From the NCBI RefSeq assembly GCF_014205335.1, contig NZ_JACHNH010000001.1, positions 2,474,501 through 2,538,500 on the forward strand: 64,000 nt of DNA, in the 5' to 3' direction. The stretch comes from Amorphoplanes digitatis (GTDB taxonomy: Bacteria; Actinomycetota; Actinomycetes; Mycobacteriales; Micromonosporaceae). The position numbers were made by a program, and so were the translations under genes. Numbering within the stretch: position 1 is the stretch's first letter; each line of letters begins with the position of its first letter. Below the pieces are notes generated by a model. That model had not been told where the DNA came from. It saw only the letters and a list, made by a program, of their open reading frames with translations, and searched no databases. Positions 8,348 to 17,223 of the stretch are shown here, in pieces.

Positions 8348-9367
8348 ATGAGTACCGCAACGGTCGAACGCCGCACCCCGACCCCCGCCCCGGGCCCCGA
8401 GCAGGCCCCGCCGGGTTGGCTGCGTCGCAGCTGGGACAAGTACTGGTACGCGTGGGCGATGGTCGCGCCCGTGGTGATAGTGCTCGGCGTCCTGGTCTTC
8501 TACCCCCTCGCCCGGGGGATCTACCTCTCCTTCACCGACCTCACCGAGGCCAACCAGCAGCAGGAGATCTGCACCCCGTCGATCACCGGGGAGCTGAGCT
8601 GCCAGGCCAACCCCAACGGCTGGAAGTTCGTCGGCCTCGACAACTACATCAAGGTGCTCAGCGGCCAGGTCGGCCAGTTCTGGCCCCAGTTCGGGACGAC
8701 CATCATCTGGACCGTCGCCTGCGTCGTCTTCACCTACGGCATCGGCCTGGGCCTGGCGGTGCTGCTCAACCGCCCGATCCGCGGGCGCGGCGTCTACCGG
8801 GTGCTGCTGATCCTGCCCTGGGCCGTGCCCGGCTTCGTCAGCGCGTTCTCCTGGCGGTTCATGTTCAACCAGGACTTCGGAGTGGTCAACGGCCTGCTCA
8901 AGGCCGTGGGCATGGCGCCGGTCGCCTGGTTCGACAACCAGTGGACCTCGCTGTTCACCGCGATCGTCACCAACATCTGGCTCGGCGTGCCGTTCATGGT
9001 CGTGTCGCTGCTCGGCGGCCTCACGGCGATCCCCGCAGAGCTGTACGAGGCGGCCACCATCGACGGCGCGACGCCGTGGCAGCGCTTCAAGAACGTCACC
9101 CTGCCCGGGCTGCGCCCGGTCAGCATGACTGTGCTGCTGCTCGGCACGATCTGGACGTTCAACATGTTCCCGGTGATCTTCCTGGTCACCCGCGGCCAGC
9201 CGGCGGGCCAGACGGAGATCCTGGTGACCGGCGCGTACCGGGCCGCGTTCGAGGGCATCCGCAACTACTCCCTCGCCTCGACCTACGGCGTACTGATCCT
9301 GTCCATCCTGCTCGTGTTCTCGGTGTTCTACCGGCGGGCGCTGCGCAAGCAAGGCGAGGTGTGGTGA
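8348..9367 (+). CDS. Sugar ABC transporter permease (MalF-like)
   Basis: 339 aa, polytopic. A Pro-rich cytoplasmic N terminus precedes about six membrane helices with a periplasmic insert of ~50 residues after helix 1. The EAA loop that contacts the ATPase is clear: EAATIDGATPWQRF then a Leu-Pro-Gly-Leu-Arg-Pro segment (residues ~235-255). It forms the translocation pore with the next gene product. No ATPase gene follows, so an ATPase shared with other sugar importers (MsiK type in actinomycetes) is expected from elsewhere. Start ATG 8348 has GGAGCAG upstream. Confidence 0.92.
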   Translation: MSTATVERRTPTPAPGPEQAPPGWLRRSWDKYWYAWAMVAPVVIVLGVLVFYPLARGIYLSFTDLTEANQQQEICTPSITGELSCQANPNGWKFVGLDNYIKVLSGQVGQFWPQFGTTIIWTVACVVFTYGIGLGLAVLLNRPIRGRGVYRVLLILPWAVPGFVSAFSWRFMFNQDFGVVNGLLKAVGMAPVAWFDNQWTSLFTAIVTNIWLGVPFMVVSLLGGLTAIPAELYEAATIDGATPWQRFKNVTLPGLRPVSMTVLLLGTIWTFNMFPVIFLVTRGQPAGQTEILVTGAYRAAFEGIRNYSLASTYGVLILSILLVFSVFYRRALRKQGEVW

Positions 9368-9368
9368 C

Positions 9369-10235
9369 ATGACCGCCCAGGTAGAGACGGCCAAGCGCCG
9401 GCCGAGGAACCGCCGCTCACCGCTGGCGTCCATCGCGATCCACGCGACTCTGATCATCGCCGTGCTGATCGCGATCTTCCCGATCGCGTGGGTGGTGCTG
9501 TCGTCGCTCAAGCCCGGGGTGTGGGTGCAGAGCAGTGAGCTCAGCTTCATCAAGGAACCCACCCTCGACAACTACAAGTACGTGCTCACCGAGACGCTGT
9601 TCCCCCGGTGGGCGCTCAACTCGCTGATCGTCGCGGTCGCGACCACCGCGATCGGCGTGCTGATGTCGGCCACCACCGGGTACGCGCTGTCCCGGTTCAA
9701 CTTCCCGGGCCGCCGTCAGCTGCTCCTGGTCTTCCTGGTGACCCAGATGTTCCCGGTCTCCATCCTGATCGTGCCGATCTACGTGATCATGGCGAACCTC
9801 GGCCTGATCAACACGCACGGTTCCCTGATCATCGCGTACCTCACGATCGCCGTGCCGTTCTGCTCGTGGATGCTCAAGGGGTACTTCGACTCGATCTCCC
9901 GGGAGCTGGACGAGGCGGCGCAGATCGACGGGTGCGGGCCGTTTGCCACGTTCTGGCGGATCATCCTGCCGCTGGCCCGGCCCGGCATCGCCGTCACCGC
10001 GTTCTTCACCTTCCTCACCGCGTGGGGCGAGGTGGCGTACGCGACGGCGTTCATCCAGGAGAAGAGCAAGTTCACCCTCGGGTACGGCCTCCAGCAGTTC
10101 GTGCCGGCGTTCAACCCGCAGTGGGAGTACCTGACCGCCTCGGCGGTGCTCATCACCGTACCGGCGGGAATCGTGTTCTTCTTCGCCCAGCGCCACCTCG
10201 TCTCCGGCCTGACCGCCGGAGCGGTCAAGGGCTGA
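9369..10235 (+). CDS. Sugar ABC transporter permease (MalG-like)
   Basis: 288 aa with about six membrane helices. The EAA loop DEAAQIDGCGPFATFWRI then Leu-Pro-Leu-Ala-Arg-Pro lies at residues ~180-200. ATG starts one base after the preceding TGA, so translation is probably coupled. It is the second half of the permease heterodimer. A strong hairpin terminator follows 14 bp after the stop, ending the operon. Confidence 0.92.
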   Translation: MTAQVETAKRRPRNRRSPLASIAIHATLIIAVLIAIFPIAWVVLSSLKPGVWVQSSELSFIKEPTLDNYKYVLTETLFPRWALNSLIVAVATTAIGVLMSATTGYALSRFNFPGRRQLLLVFLVTQMFPVSILIVPIYVIMANLGLINTHGSLIIAYLTIAVPFCSWMLKGYFDSISRELDEAAQIDGCGPFATFWRIILPLARPGIAVTAFFTFLTAWGEVAYATAFIQEKSKFTLGYGLQQFVPAFNPQWEYLTASAVLITVPAGIVFFFAQRHLVSGLTAGAVKG

Positions 10236-10249
10236 CCTCAGGGGCCCCA

Positions 10250-10282
10250 GCCGCGCGTGCCGTCCTCGACGGCACGCGCGGC
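10250..10282 (+). terminator. Strong intrinsic terminator of the sugar importer operon
   Basis: GCCGCGCGTGCCGTC (10250-10264) pairs perfectly with GACGGCACGCGCGGC (10268-10282) around a CTC loop. A pyrimidine-rich TCTCTTG follows. The 15-bp perfect stem placed just after the last permease makes this a confident call. Confidence 0.85.
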
Positions 10283-10305
10283 TCTCTTGTGCCGCCTTGC
10301 CGAAC

Positions 10306-10343
10306 CTATCGTTTTACGATAGATTTCCATCGTAATTCGATGG
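10306..10343. promoter_or_regulatory. Twin palindromic operators of the DUF2975/XRE pair
   Basis: Two 17-bp palindromes lie side by side: CTATCGT-TTT-ACGATAG (10306-10322) and CCATCG-TAATT-CGATGG (10327-10343). Their centres are 21 bp apart, about two helical turns. They overlap the region where the promoter and ribosome site of the next gene must lie. I infer they are bound by the XRE-type protein encoded by the second gene. Confidence 0.6.
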
Positions 10344-10354
10344 AAGGATGGCTC

Positions 10355-10846
10355 GTGGGGAAACTGACAGTGCGCGCGCTGCGCGCCGTGCTCGTGGTGG
10401 TGTTCGCCGGCACCGTGGTGATACAGGCGGGAATGCTCTGGGTGCTGATCAGCGGGAGCGACCCCGAGGACGGCACGCTGCCGCTGACGGCGCTGCGCGT
10501 GATCACGATCCTGGGCCTGGTGACGGTGCAGGTCGCCCTGTTCTGCGTCTGGCGGCTGGTGGCGATGGTGCGCCGCGGAACCGTGTTCTCCCACGCCGCC
10601 TTCCGGTACGTGGACATCCTGATCGGCGCGATCGTGGCGGCCTCACTCGTGTGGTTCGCGGTCACCATCGTCAACGCGCCCGATCAGCGGGACGACCCGG
10701 GCGTCACCGTCATCATGGGCGGGATCGGCCTGGCCATCCTCGGGGTCGCGCTCGTCGTGCACGTGCTGCGGACGCTGCTCGCACAGGCCGTCGCGCGCGA
10801 CGTCGAGGCGATGCGGTTGCGGGCCGAGCTTGACGAGGTGATCTGA
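10355..10846 (+). CDS. DUF2975 membrane protein
   Basis: 163 aa with four predicted membrane helices (residues ~8-30, 45-68, 85-108, 122-146) and a short charged C-terminal tail. The pattern matches DUF2975 proteins, which are characteristically paired with a tiny XRE-type regulator, as here. Function is not established. I chose GTG 10355 because GGAAGGA (10342-10348) is well spaced before it; an in-frame ATG at 10340 lies inside the second palindrome. The stop shares one base with the next ATG. Confidence 0.75.
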   Translation: MGKLTVRALRAVLVVVFAGTVVIQAGMLWVLISGSDPEDGTLPLTALRVITILGLVTVQVALFCVWRLVAMVRRGTVFSHAAFRYVDILIGAIVAASLVWFAVTIVNAPDQRDDPGVTVIMGGIGLAILGVALVVHVLRTLLAQAVARDVEAMRLRAELDEVI

Positions 10847-11067
10847 TGCCGATCGCCGTCGACATCGACGTCCTGCTGGCCCGGCGGAAGATGTCCGTCG
10901 GCGAGCTCTCGGAACGGGTCGGTATCACCCCCGCCAACCTGGCGGTGCTCAAGAACGGCCGCGCCAAGGCGGTGCGCTTCGCGACGCTCGCCGCCCTCTG
11001 CGAGGTGCTCGAGTGCCAGCCCGGCGACCTGCTGCGCTGGGTCGCCGAGGAGGCCGCGGGCGCCTGA
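10846..11067 (+). CDS. Small XRE-family DNA-binding protein
   Basis: 73 aa that are nearly all one Cro/C1-type helix-turn-helix: LLARRKMSVGELSERVGIT, then NLAVLKNGRAKAVRF, then LAALCEVLECQPGDLL. This form resembles YozG-type partners of DUF2975 proteins. The ATG overlaps the preceding TGA (TGATG), so the two are translationally coupled. The likely target is the pair of palindromes at 10306-10343. What signal the membrane partner senses is unknown. Confidence 0.85.
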   Translation: MPIAVDIDVLLARRKMSVGELSERVGITPANLAVLKNGRAKAVRFATLAALCEVLECQPGDLLRWVAEEAAGA

Positions 11068-11072
11068 CGCGC

Positions 11073-11540
11073 CTATTTGCACAGCGGCGCCGGGGTGTCC
11101 GACGGATGGAACACGACCGGGCCCTCGGGCGGGTCGGCGACCCCGGCGGGGTCGATCACGAACTGGGCCCGGTCGAGTTCGACGAGCGTCATGGTGCCGT
11201 ACACGTATCCGGTGATCCGGGTGACGCCGGCGGCGTCGGCCCTGGGCAGCAGGTTGCCGGGCGGGTCGTCGGTACGCCAGGTGCGGCCCGCGAACCTGGT
11301 GTACTCGCCGCCGCAGTGCGTGTAGAGGTCGAAGGAGTAGGGAGTCCCGATGGCCGCCTTGGCCGGCCCCCGGCGCGGATGCGCCGGATCGATGGGCGTG
11401 GCCGTGGGTTCGGCGGCCATCGGGATGCTTGCGGACACCGCGGGCTGCGCCACCGCGTTCACCGGCTCTCCGCGTGCACAACCGGCCACGAGGAGCGTTC
11501 CGGAGAGGATCACGACCGTCAGCTTCGGTGTCGCATGCAT
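11073..11540 (-). CDS. Hypothetical secreted lipoprotein
   Basis: 155 aa. A signal peptide ends in a lipobox (LLVAGC, Cys21), followed by a low-complexity Ala/Pro/Thr linker to ~residue 60. A small domain of ~90 residues with two further Cys follows (YTHCGGEYTRFAG and the C-terminal PAPLCK), which could form a disulfide. No family was recognised. Anchoring to the outer face of the membrane is predicted. The stop lies 5 bp from the convergent XRE gene. Confidence 0.65.
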   Translation of the reverse strand: MHATPKLTVVILSGTLLVAGCARGEPVNAVAQPAVSASIPMAAEPTATPIDPAHPRRGPAKAAIGTPYSFDLYTHCGGEYTRFAGRTWRTDDPPGNLLPRADAAGVTRITGYVYGTMTLVELDRAQFVIDPAGVADPPEGPVVFHPSDTPAPLCK

Positions 11541-11581
11541 GGCTTTCTCCCGTGTCAGTGCCGGCTGATCACCGTCCGGTG

Positions 11582-12460
11582 TCAGTCCGCATAGAGGATG
11601 TAGCGCAGGACCGAGATGTCAGTGGAGTGCGGCAGCCTGGGGTCGGGACCCGCGATGGCGCTGTTGTACAGGCAGCTCCCCGTCGAGCCGTTGTGCGCCA
11701 GGCCGAGCGCGTGCCCGAGTTCGTGGCAGGCGGTGCCGCGGTTGTCGTCGCTGGAGGAGTAGTAGGTGTTGAAGTCGACGCTCACCGTGCCGTCGATGAA
11801 GAAGGCGACCGAGTCGACCTCCATGTGCGTCTCACCGACGATCCCGTTGGGGCCGCCGCTGACGGTCCGGACCGGGACGCAGTGCCGCCCGCCGCCCGGG
11901 CACGCGCCGGTGGTCCAGTAGGAGTCGACGCCCGGCGACCTGTTCCACTCGGTCACCGAGGCCCGAACCGGCCAGGCGGCCGGCGTGAAGTCCCGGAAGT
12001 AGACCTGCGGGTCGTCGAAGCCGTTCCAGCGCCAGTTGAACCACAGGTGGCTGCCGGTCTTGAGGCACAGGTACTTCGCCGAGCCGTAGCTGGTGGTGCA
12101 CTCCATCGGGTCCGCCTCGGCCTGTGCGGTCACGCCCGCCGGGGCCAGGCCCCGCGCGCGCAGCCCGGTCAGCACCGCGTTCGGTGAGGCGCCGGGTGCC
12201 AGGTGGTAGAGCCGGATGACCAGGCCGCCGCCCTTGCGCGGCTCCTGGATCGCGATCTGGTCCGCGGAGACGGCGATCGCCGGCTTGACGTCGGCGGGAA
12301 TCGTCGGCTTCTTCTGGTCTGCTTGTCCGGTGTAGACACCGACATTCGCGTCGCCGAGCGGCGTCGTTGCCGCCTGGGCCGCCGCTGGAGCGGCCAGCGT
12401 GATCGTCAGCGCCGTGGTCAGGAACAGGCCCCCGAGAGTGGTGATGCGGGATAGACGCAT
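11582..12460 (-). CDS. Secreted matrixin-like zinc metalloprotease
   Basis: 292 aa. A signal peptide ends after an Ala-rich AAQA segment. The zinc-binding consensus HExxHxxGxxH is complete in HELGHALGLAH (around residue 245), preceded by a region rich in Cys and Trp. It should be exported and hydrolyse extracellular protein; C-terminal VLRYILYAD follows the site. I chose ATG 12460 because AGGAAGG lies 7 nt upstream; ATGs at 12466 and 12487 are less well placed. Same orientation as the upstream DUF2750 and GGDEF genes, but with 175 bp between. Confidence 0.8.
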   Translation of the reverse strand: MRLSRITTLGGLFLTTALTITLAAPAAAQAATTPLGDANVGVYTGQADQKKPTIPADVKPAIAVSADQIAIQEPRKGGGLVIRLYHLAPGASPNAVLTGLRARGLAPAGVTAQAEADPMECTTSYGSAKYLCLKTGSHLWFNWRWNGFDDPQVYFRDFTPAAWPVRASVTEWNRSPGVDSYWTTGACPGGGRHCVPVRTVSGGPNGIVGETHMEVDSVAFFIDGTVSVDFNTYYSSSDDNRGTACHELGHALGLAHNGSTGSCLYNSAIAGPDPRLPHSTDISVLRYILYAD

Positions 12461-12634
12461 CAGCATTCCTTCCTGTGATCGGGTCATGACTCTCGGAGTC
12501 TCGCCGACGTGTCCATTGCGGACTGTCCCGTATCGCCGCCGAGTCCTTGATCTGACAAGGCGATGCGGCGACGGGGATCACAGGTGTTCGACGACGCGGC
12601 AACCGGCGCGGTTCCCGGAGCGCCGGCGCCGCAC

Positions 12635-13030
12635 TCAGTTCATGCGGAGCGCGGCCGTCATCCTCGCGCGGAACTCGTCGAGCGTGAGGACCGTGGCGTT
12701 GTGCTCCTCGACCGGGAAGACCGCGATGTCGGCGTCGTCCTCCCTCAACTGCGGCAGCCAATCCCTCAGGAACACGTCCGCCGGGATCCTGATGGCGTGC
12801 TCACCGTCGACGTCGCCCTCGTTCTCCAGCCGGGCCACGGTCGCGTGGGGCCAGATCGGCAGCAGGGTCCGGCGCCGCGCGTCCTCGGTGAACAGGATCT
12901 CGTCCTCGTCGCCCCAGACCCACAGCGCGCCCTTGTCGGCGATGACCTCGAATGTCCGGGTCACCCGGGCCGCCTCGTCCAACCGGCGAAGCCGCTCCGC
13001 TTCACCGCGCGAGATGTCGTCCCGTGCCAC
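12635..13030 (-). CDS. DUF2750-like protein
   Basis: 131 aa, no signal peptide, acidic. It has the DUF2750 layout: an N-terminal helix, ALWVWGDEDEILF, then a LPIWPHATVARL motif, then VFLRDWLPQL and IAVFPVEEH. The Trp-Pro-His segment and Phe-Pro near the C terminus are the recognisable parts. Function of the family is unknown; it is cytoplasmic and often acts as a small stand-alone protein. Confidence 0.65.
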   Translation of the reverse strand: MARDDISRGEAERLRRLDEAARVTRTFEVIADKGALWVWGDEDEILFTEDARRRTLLPIWPHATVARLENEGDVDGEHAIRIPADVFLRDWLPQLREDDADIAVFPVEEHNATVLTLDEFRARMTAALRMN

Positions 13031-13099
13031 TTGACCTCCGGTTGTCCGATCGCCTGCCTGCTACGGCGATGGTATCGGCAGGACTGCCGCGGGCCGCGG

Positions 13100-14596
13100 C
13101 TACGGTGCGGTGGCGTGCTTGACCGCGTACATCGCCTTGTCGGCGTGGTCCAGGATGTCGTCGACGCTGAACGTGGTGCCGGGCTCGCACGTGACGACGC
13201 CGACGCTGCCGACCACGTGCACGGCGTCGAACCGCGCGACCGCGGCCCGGCGTACCCGCTGGGTCCACCCCCGCACGTCGGCGTCGGGCGGCAGGATCGT
13301 GGCGACGATGAACTCGTCGCCGCCGAGGCGACCGTGCAGGTCGCCGGCGCGGCCCGTGCGCGCCAGCGACGCGGCGACCCGGCGCAGCACCTCGTCGCCG
13401 GTGGCGTGGCCGTAGGTGTCGTTCACGGCCTTGAACTTGTTCAGGTCGACGAATGCGACCGCCAGCCGGGCGCCGTCGCCGGCGACCCGCTCGCCCGCGG
13501 CCCGCAGCCAGCGGTGTATGCCGGCCCGGTTCGCCAGCCCGGTCAGCGGGTCGCGCTCGGCGCTGTCGCGCAGCGCGCCGAGGCGCTGCTCGAGGACCGT
13601 GGCACGAGTGGCGGCGACGCTGTGCGCGGTCTCGCGGGCCAGCTGCGCGGCGAGCAGCTGCGCGAACGTGGCCATGACCGCCAGGTCGCGCTCGTCGATG
13701 ACCATGCCGGTGCTGCTGGCGCCGCACAGCGTGCCGACGATCTCGTCGTGCGCGTCGCGCACCGGCACGCTGGCGTAGGTCGCGATGCCGAGGCCCAGCG
13801 CGACGTGCGCGTCGGGCCACACCGCGGCGACGTCCGCGACGTAGTAGCGGTCCTCGTCGATGGAACGGCGGCACAGCGAGTCCTGCCAGGCCACCGTCAC
13901 GCCCTCGGGGATGTGCAGGCCGCCGGTGTTGTGCGTGTACGCCAGGAGCAGGCCGTCGGAGACCGGGTCGAGCAGCGTCAGGTACGTCGACTCCAGGCCG
14001 GTGACCTCGTGCAGCAGCTGCAGCAGGGGCCGGGTCAGCGCCTGCAGGTCGTGGCCGCCGGCGACGGCCTGCGCCAGACGGCGCAGCCCGGGACCGGCCG
14101 GTGCGTCGTCGCCGCCGTCGAGGACCTCGCCGATGTAGGCCGCGGCCGCGCGCAGCGTTGCCTCGTCGCGCGGGTTCAGCGTGTCCGCTGATTCCGTACC
14201 CGCGCAGCACACCGCGCCGCGTACCTGCCCGCCGACCCGCAGCGGGACGCCGGCGTACGCGGCGATGCCGTACGCGGCGGCGTGCGGATGCCCGGCCAGC
14301 ACCGGGTGGGTGCCGGCGTCGCCGATCACGGGCGGTAGGTCCCCGGACGCGACCAGGTGGCAGAGCGTGTCCTCGACCGGATGCGCGGTGCCGGCGGGCA
14401 GTTCCGGTGCGCCCGGCACGTGCACGCTGTGCGTGACCACCCGCGTGCCGTCGCGGAACTCGCTGACGTAGGCGAGCTGCAGGCCGAGCTGCTCGACGAG
14501 CATCCGCAGCGCCCGCTCGATGCGCTGCCCGGCGGTGCCACCGCCGGCGCGCAGCACCTCGACGAGGGCGCCATCACCGGCCGACTGGGTCTGCAT
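13100..14596 (-). CDS. Dual GAF-domain diguanylate cyclase (GGDEF)
   Basis: 498 aa from ATG 14596. Residues ~15-165 and ~180-335 are two GAF-type sensor domains (each with a SVPVRD- or GVPLRV-like strand and LCGA/CCAG motif). Residues ~345-498 are a GGDEF domain with an intact active site, RLGGDEFI (~425), and a conserved AFVDLNKFKAVNDTYGH segment. It should make cyclic di-GMP from GTP in response to a small ligand or redox/light signal bound by the GAF modules. No EAL domain is present. Upstream in-frame codons exist but look non-coding. Confidence 0.85.
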   Translation of the reverse strand: MQTQSAGDGALVEVLRAGGGTAGQRIERALRMLVEQLGLQLAYVSEFRDGTRVVTHSVHVPGAPELPAGTAHPVEDTLCHLVASGDLPPVIGDAGTHPVLAGHPHAAAYGIAAYAGVPLRVGGQVRGAVCCAGTESADTLNPRDEATLRAAAAYIGEVLDGGDDAPAGPGLRRLAQAVAGGHDLQALTRPLLQLLHEVTGLESTYLTLLDPVSDGLLLAYTHNTGGLHIPEGVTVAWQDSLCRRSIDEDRYYVADVAAVWPDAHVALGLGIATYASVPVRDAHDEIVGTLCGASSTGMVIDERDLAVMATFAQLLAAQLARETAHSVAATRATVLEQRLGALRDSAERDPLTGLANRAGIHRWLRAAGERVAGDGARLAVAFVDLNKFKAVNDTYGHATGDEVLRRVAASLARTGRAGDLHGRLGGDEFIVATILPPDADVRGWTQRVRRAAVARFDAVHVVGSVGVVTCEPGTTFSVDDILDHADKAMYAVKHATAP

Positions 14597-14662
14597 GCCA
14601 ACCCGTGTCGGCCGCCGCCGGTCGAACCTGAGGCCGCTAACCCGACTGCTACCGAAAGCCGG

Positions 14663-14689
14663 GCGGCCCGCCGGTGACCGGCGGGCCGC
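14663..14689 (-). terminator. Terminator of the sugar-oxidation operon
   Basis: GCGGCCCGCCGG (14663-14674) pairs perfectly with CCGGCGGGCCGC (14678-14689) around TGA. It lies 14 nt past the transporter stop and upstream of the GGDEF gene. Confidence 0.7.
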
Positions 14690-14703
14690 TGGGCCGCCAT
14701 GGG

Positions 14704-16026
14704 TCAAGGGCTGCGATGGCGCGGCAGACCCTCCGGCGCGACCGTCGTTCCGGGTGCCTCCAGCGTCGTCCTCGATGCGTCGAGCAGGGTCGGGTGTCCC
14801 ACCGTGCCCCGATCCTTGAACAGGAGCAGGAACAGCACCAGCACGACGGCCGCGATGACGGCCGGGATGATCCAGATCTGGGTCCAGTCGTGACCGTCGG
14901 CGGTGGCGAAGTTGTCGACGATGGGTCCCGCCGCGAGCGAACCGATCAGGATGCCGACGCCGTACGTCGCCAGGGTGATCATTCCCTGTGCCGCGCTGCG
15001 GAACCGTTCGCCCGCGAACTTGTCGGTGTAGATCTGCCCGGCGACGAAGAAGAAGTCGTAGCAGATTCCGTGCAGGAGGATGCCGAGCAGGAGCATCCAG
15101 TACAGGCCTCCGGCATCGCCGAAGGCGAAGAAGACATAACGCAACGCCCAGGCCGCCATGCCGATCGCCAGCGTGATCTTCACGCCGAGGCGGATCAGCA
15201 GGAACGGCATGAGCAGCAGGAACAGCACCTCGGACGCCTGGCCCAGCGACTGCACCGCCGCCGCCGAGCGCACGCCGGCCTCGTTGAGGAAGAGGTTGGT
15301 GAAGTTGTAGTAGAAGGCAAGTGGGATGCAGATCGCGATGGAGGAGAGGAAGAACACCAGGTAGGAGCGGTTCTTCAGGAGGGCGAGCGCGTCGAGTCCG
15401 AGAATGTCGCGGATCGTCGACTTGCCGCCGCTACGGATCGGTGGCGTGGCGGGGAGTACGAAGCTGAACACGCCGAGGATCAGCGACGCGATGGCGGCCA
15501 TCCGGAACGTCAGGCTAAGTGTTTCGTTCTGTTCCCAGGCCAGCCAACCGATGATGACACCGGCGACGATCCATCCGATGGTGCCGAGCACCCGAACCGC
15601 CGGGAACTGCCTCTCCGGATTCGTCATCTGGCGGAACGACACCGAGTTCACCAGGGCCAGCGTCGGCATGTAAAGGATCATGTAGGCGAGGATGACCGGG
15701 AAGAACGCGCTGAAGGTGGAGAGCGTGGACGCCCAGAACAGCAGCACGGCACCGGCGATGTGCAGGATGCCGAGGACCTTCTGTGCGGAGAAGAACTGAT
15801 CGGCGATGAGTCCGATGAAGAACGGCGCGGCGATGGCGCCGAGGGACTGGGTCAGGTAGGCGAGGCTGATCTGGCTTCCGGAGGCCTCCAGGCTGCCGTC
15901 GAGGAACGTGCCCATGGTGACGAACCAGGCACCCCAGACGAAGAACTGGAGGAACATCATCGAGGACAGCTTCAGGCGCGTCACCATGTTCATCGCGCCC
16001 GGAGACTGTCCGGTGGTGGCAGTCAT
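14704..16026 (-). CDS. MFS transporter, nucleoside:H+ symporter (NHS) type
   Basis: 440 aa with about 12 membrane helices. It has the features of the NupG-like nucleoside:proton symporter branch: FFVWGAWFVTMG near the start, SLAYLTQSLGAIAAPFFIGLIADQFF, and GICYDFFFVAGQIYTDKFAGERFRS in the second half. Members in sugar operons often move sugars or polyols, so the substrate here is more likely that of the operon. It is the last gene of the minus-strand operon 20305-14704, 45 bp after the Gfo/Idh gene, followed by a terminator. Confidence 0.85.
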   Translation of the reverse strand: MTATTGQSPGAMNMVTRLKLSSMMFLQFFVWGAWFVTMGTFLDGSLEASGSQISLAYLTQSLGAIAAPFFIGLIADQFFSAQKVLGILHIAGAVLLFWASTLSTFSAFFPVILAYMILYMPTLALVNSVSFRQMTNPERQFPAVRVLGTIGWIVAGVIIGWLAWEQNETLSLTFRMAAIASLILGVFSFVLPATPPIRSGGKSTIRDILGLDALALLKNRSYLVFFLSSIAICIPLAFYYNFTNLFLNEAGVRSAAAVQSLGQASEVLFLLLMPFLLIRLGVKITLAIGMAAWALRYVFFAFGDAGGLYWMLLLGILLHGICYDFFFVAGQIYTDKFAGERFRSAAQGMITLATYGVGILIGSLAAGPIVDNFATADGHDWTQIWIIPAVIAAVVLVLFLLLFKDRGTVGHPTLLDASRTTLEAPGTTVAPEGLPRHRSP

Positions 16027-16071
16027 GGGATGGTGCCTCCTTCACAAGTGGCTGTCCCCGTTAGCGGCCTT

Positions 16072-17151
16072 TCAGGGCACGTCCACCCAGCCGCCGCCGC
16101 GGGCGGAGGTCAGGACGGCGTCGGTGACGACCGCGGCCCGCAGGCCGTCGTCGAATGTGGGTAGACCGTCCGGCGTGTCGCCCGCGGTGGCGGCGTACAC
16201 GTCCGCGACGAAGGCGGTGAAGCAGTCGAGGTAGCCCTGCGGATGGCCGACCGGGACGATGTTGTACCGGGCGGCGTCGCCGGTCGAGGACTCGCCGCCG
16301 CGGGGGACCAGGGCGTTCTGCTCCCGTGAGCCCACCCACAGCGCGTCGGGGAGTTCCTGGTCGAACTGCGCGGATGCCCCGGCGCCGTCGAGGGAGAACC
16401 ACAACCGGTTCTTGCGTCCCGGTGAGATCTGGCTGACAACCAGCGAGCCCAGCGCGCCCCGATCGGTCTCGAACAGCACTGCCGCCGCGTCCTCGGTGCC
16501 CCGCGCTGGTCGATCGTTTCCTCGCGGGATGGCCATCATCCGGGCGACCAGGCGTGCGATGCGGTGCCCGGTGGTGAACTCGACGACATCACACCAGTGC
16601 ACCCCGATGTCGCCGAACGCGCGGGAGCCGCCGCCGAGCGACGCGTCGACCCGCCAGTTGTGATCCTCGGGACGCGAGAGCCAGTCCTGTAGGTACGACC
16701 CGTGCAGCAGGTGCAGGGACCCGAGGTCGCCGCGCCGCACGCGTCCGCGGGCATCACGAACCGTGGGGTAGAACCGGTACACGAAGGGCACGGCCGTGAC
16801 GGTGGGCGCCGCGGCCGCCAGCTTGGCGAGCCGGCGGGCGCCGTCGAGATCGGTGGAGAGCGGCTTCTCGCAGATCACGTGCTTGCCCGCGGCCATCGCA
16901 CGCTCGGCGAGCGGCGCGTGCAGGTGGTTCGGCGTGCAGATGTGTACGACATCGACGTCGTCGGACTCGACGAGTTCCTCCGCCGACGGGGCCGCCCGCT
17001 CCGCAAGCAGCCGAGTGGCCGCGGCCGCGGACGACTCCGGGCTGTGGCCCGCGACGGCGGCGAGGACGCCGCCCGCCGCCCGTACCGCCCGCGCGTGTAC
17101 CTCGCCGATGAAGCCCGGGCCGATGATTCCGGATCGAGGGCGACCTGTCAT
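16072..17151 (-). CDS. Gfo/Idh/MocA-family NAD(P)-dependent sugar oxidoreductase
   Basis: 359 aa. An N-terminal Rossmann fold begins with GIIGPGFIGEVHARAV, followed by VVHICTPNHLH and the family hallmark EKPL with its Lys (~residue 95). The C-terminal domain has GGGSRAFGDIGVHWCDVV, matching the catalytic Asp-x-x-x-His pattern. It should oxidise or reduce a sugar, sugar alcohol or inositol-like compound. Next to a PQQ-type dehydrogenase and a TIM-barrel epimerase it probably acts on a keto-sugar intermediate. Confidence 0.9.
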   Translation of the reverse strand: MTGRPRSGIIGPGFIGEVHARAVRAAGGVLAAVAGHSPESSAAAATRLLAERAAPSAEELVESDDVDVVHICTPNHLHAPLAERAMAAGKHVICEKPLSTDLDGARRLAKLAAAAPTVTAVPFVYRFYPTVRDARGRVRRGDLGSLHLLHGSYLQDWLSRPEDHNWRVDASLGGGSRAFGDIGVHWCDVVEFTTGHRIARLVARMMAIPRGNDRPARGTEDAAAVLFETDRGALGSLVVSQISPGRKNRLWFSLDGAGASAQFDQELPDALWVGSREQNALVPRGGESSTGDAARYNIVPVGHPQGYLDCFTAFVADVYAATAGDTPDGLPTFDDGLRAAVVTDAVLTSARGGGWVDVP

Positions 17152-17186
17152 TGGGCATCCCCTCTCAACAAGGTCCGCCTGCTGGG

Positions 17187-17217
17187 CAGGACGCCGCCCG
17201 GTGGGGGCGGCGCCCTG
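17187..17217 (-). repeat. Intercistronic hairpin in the sugar-oxidation operon
   Basis: CAGGACGCCGCCC and GGGCGGCGCCCTG pair with one mismatch around GGTGG, in the 72-bp gap between the PQQ-type dehydrogenase and the Gfo/Idh gene. It could attenuate transcription of the two downstream genes or stabilise the upstream message. Confidence 0.45.
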
Positions 17218-17223
17218 CTCGCC

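Noticed and set aside
13002..14210. Alternative Arg-rich frames over the GAF-GGDEF gene
   Set aside because: The frame with RLGGDEFI and two GAF domains is the real one.
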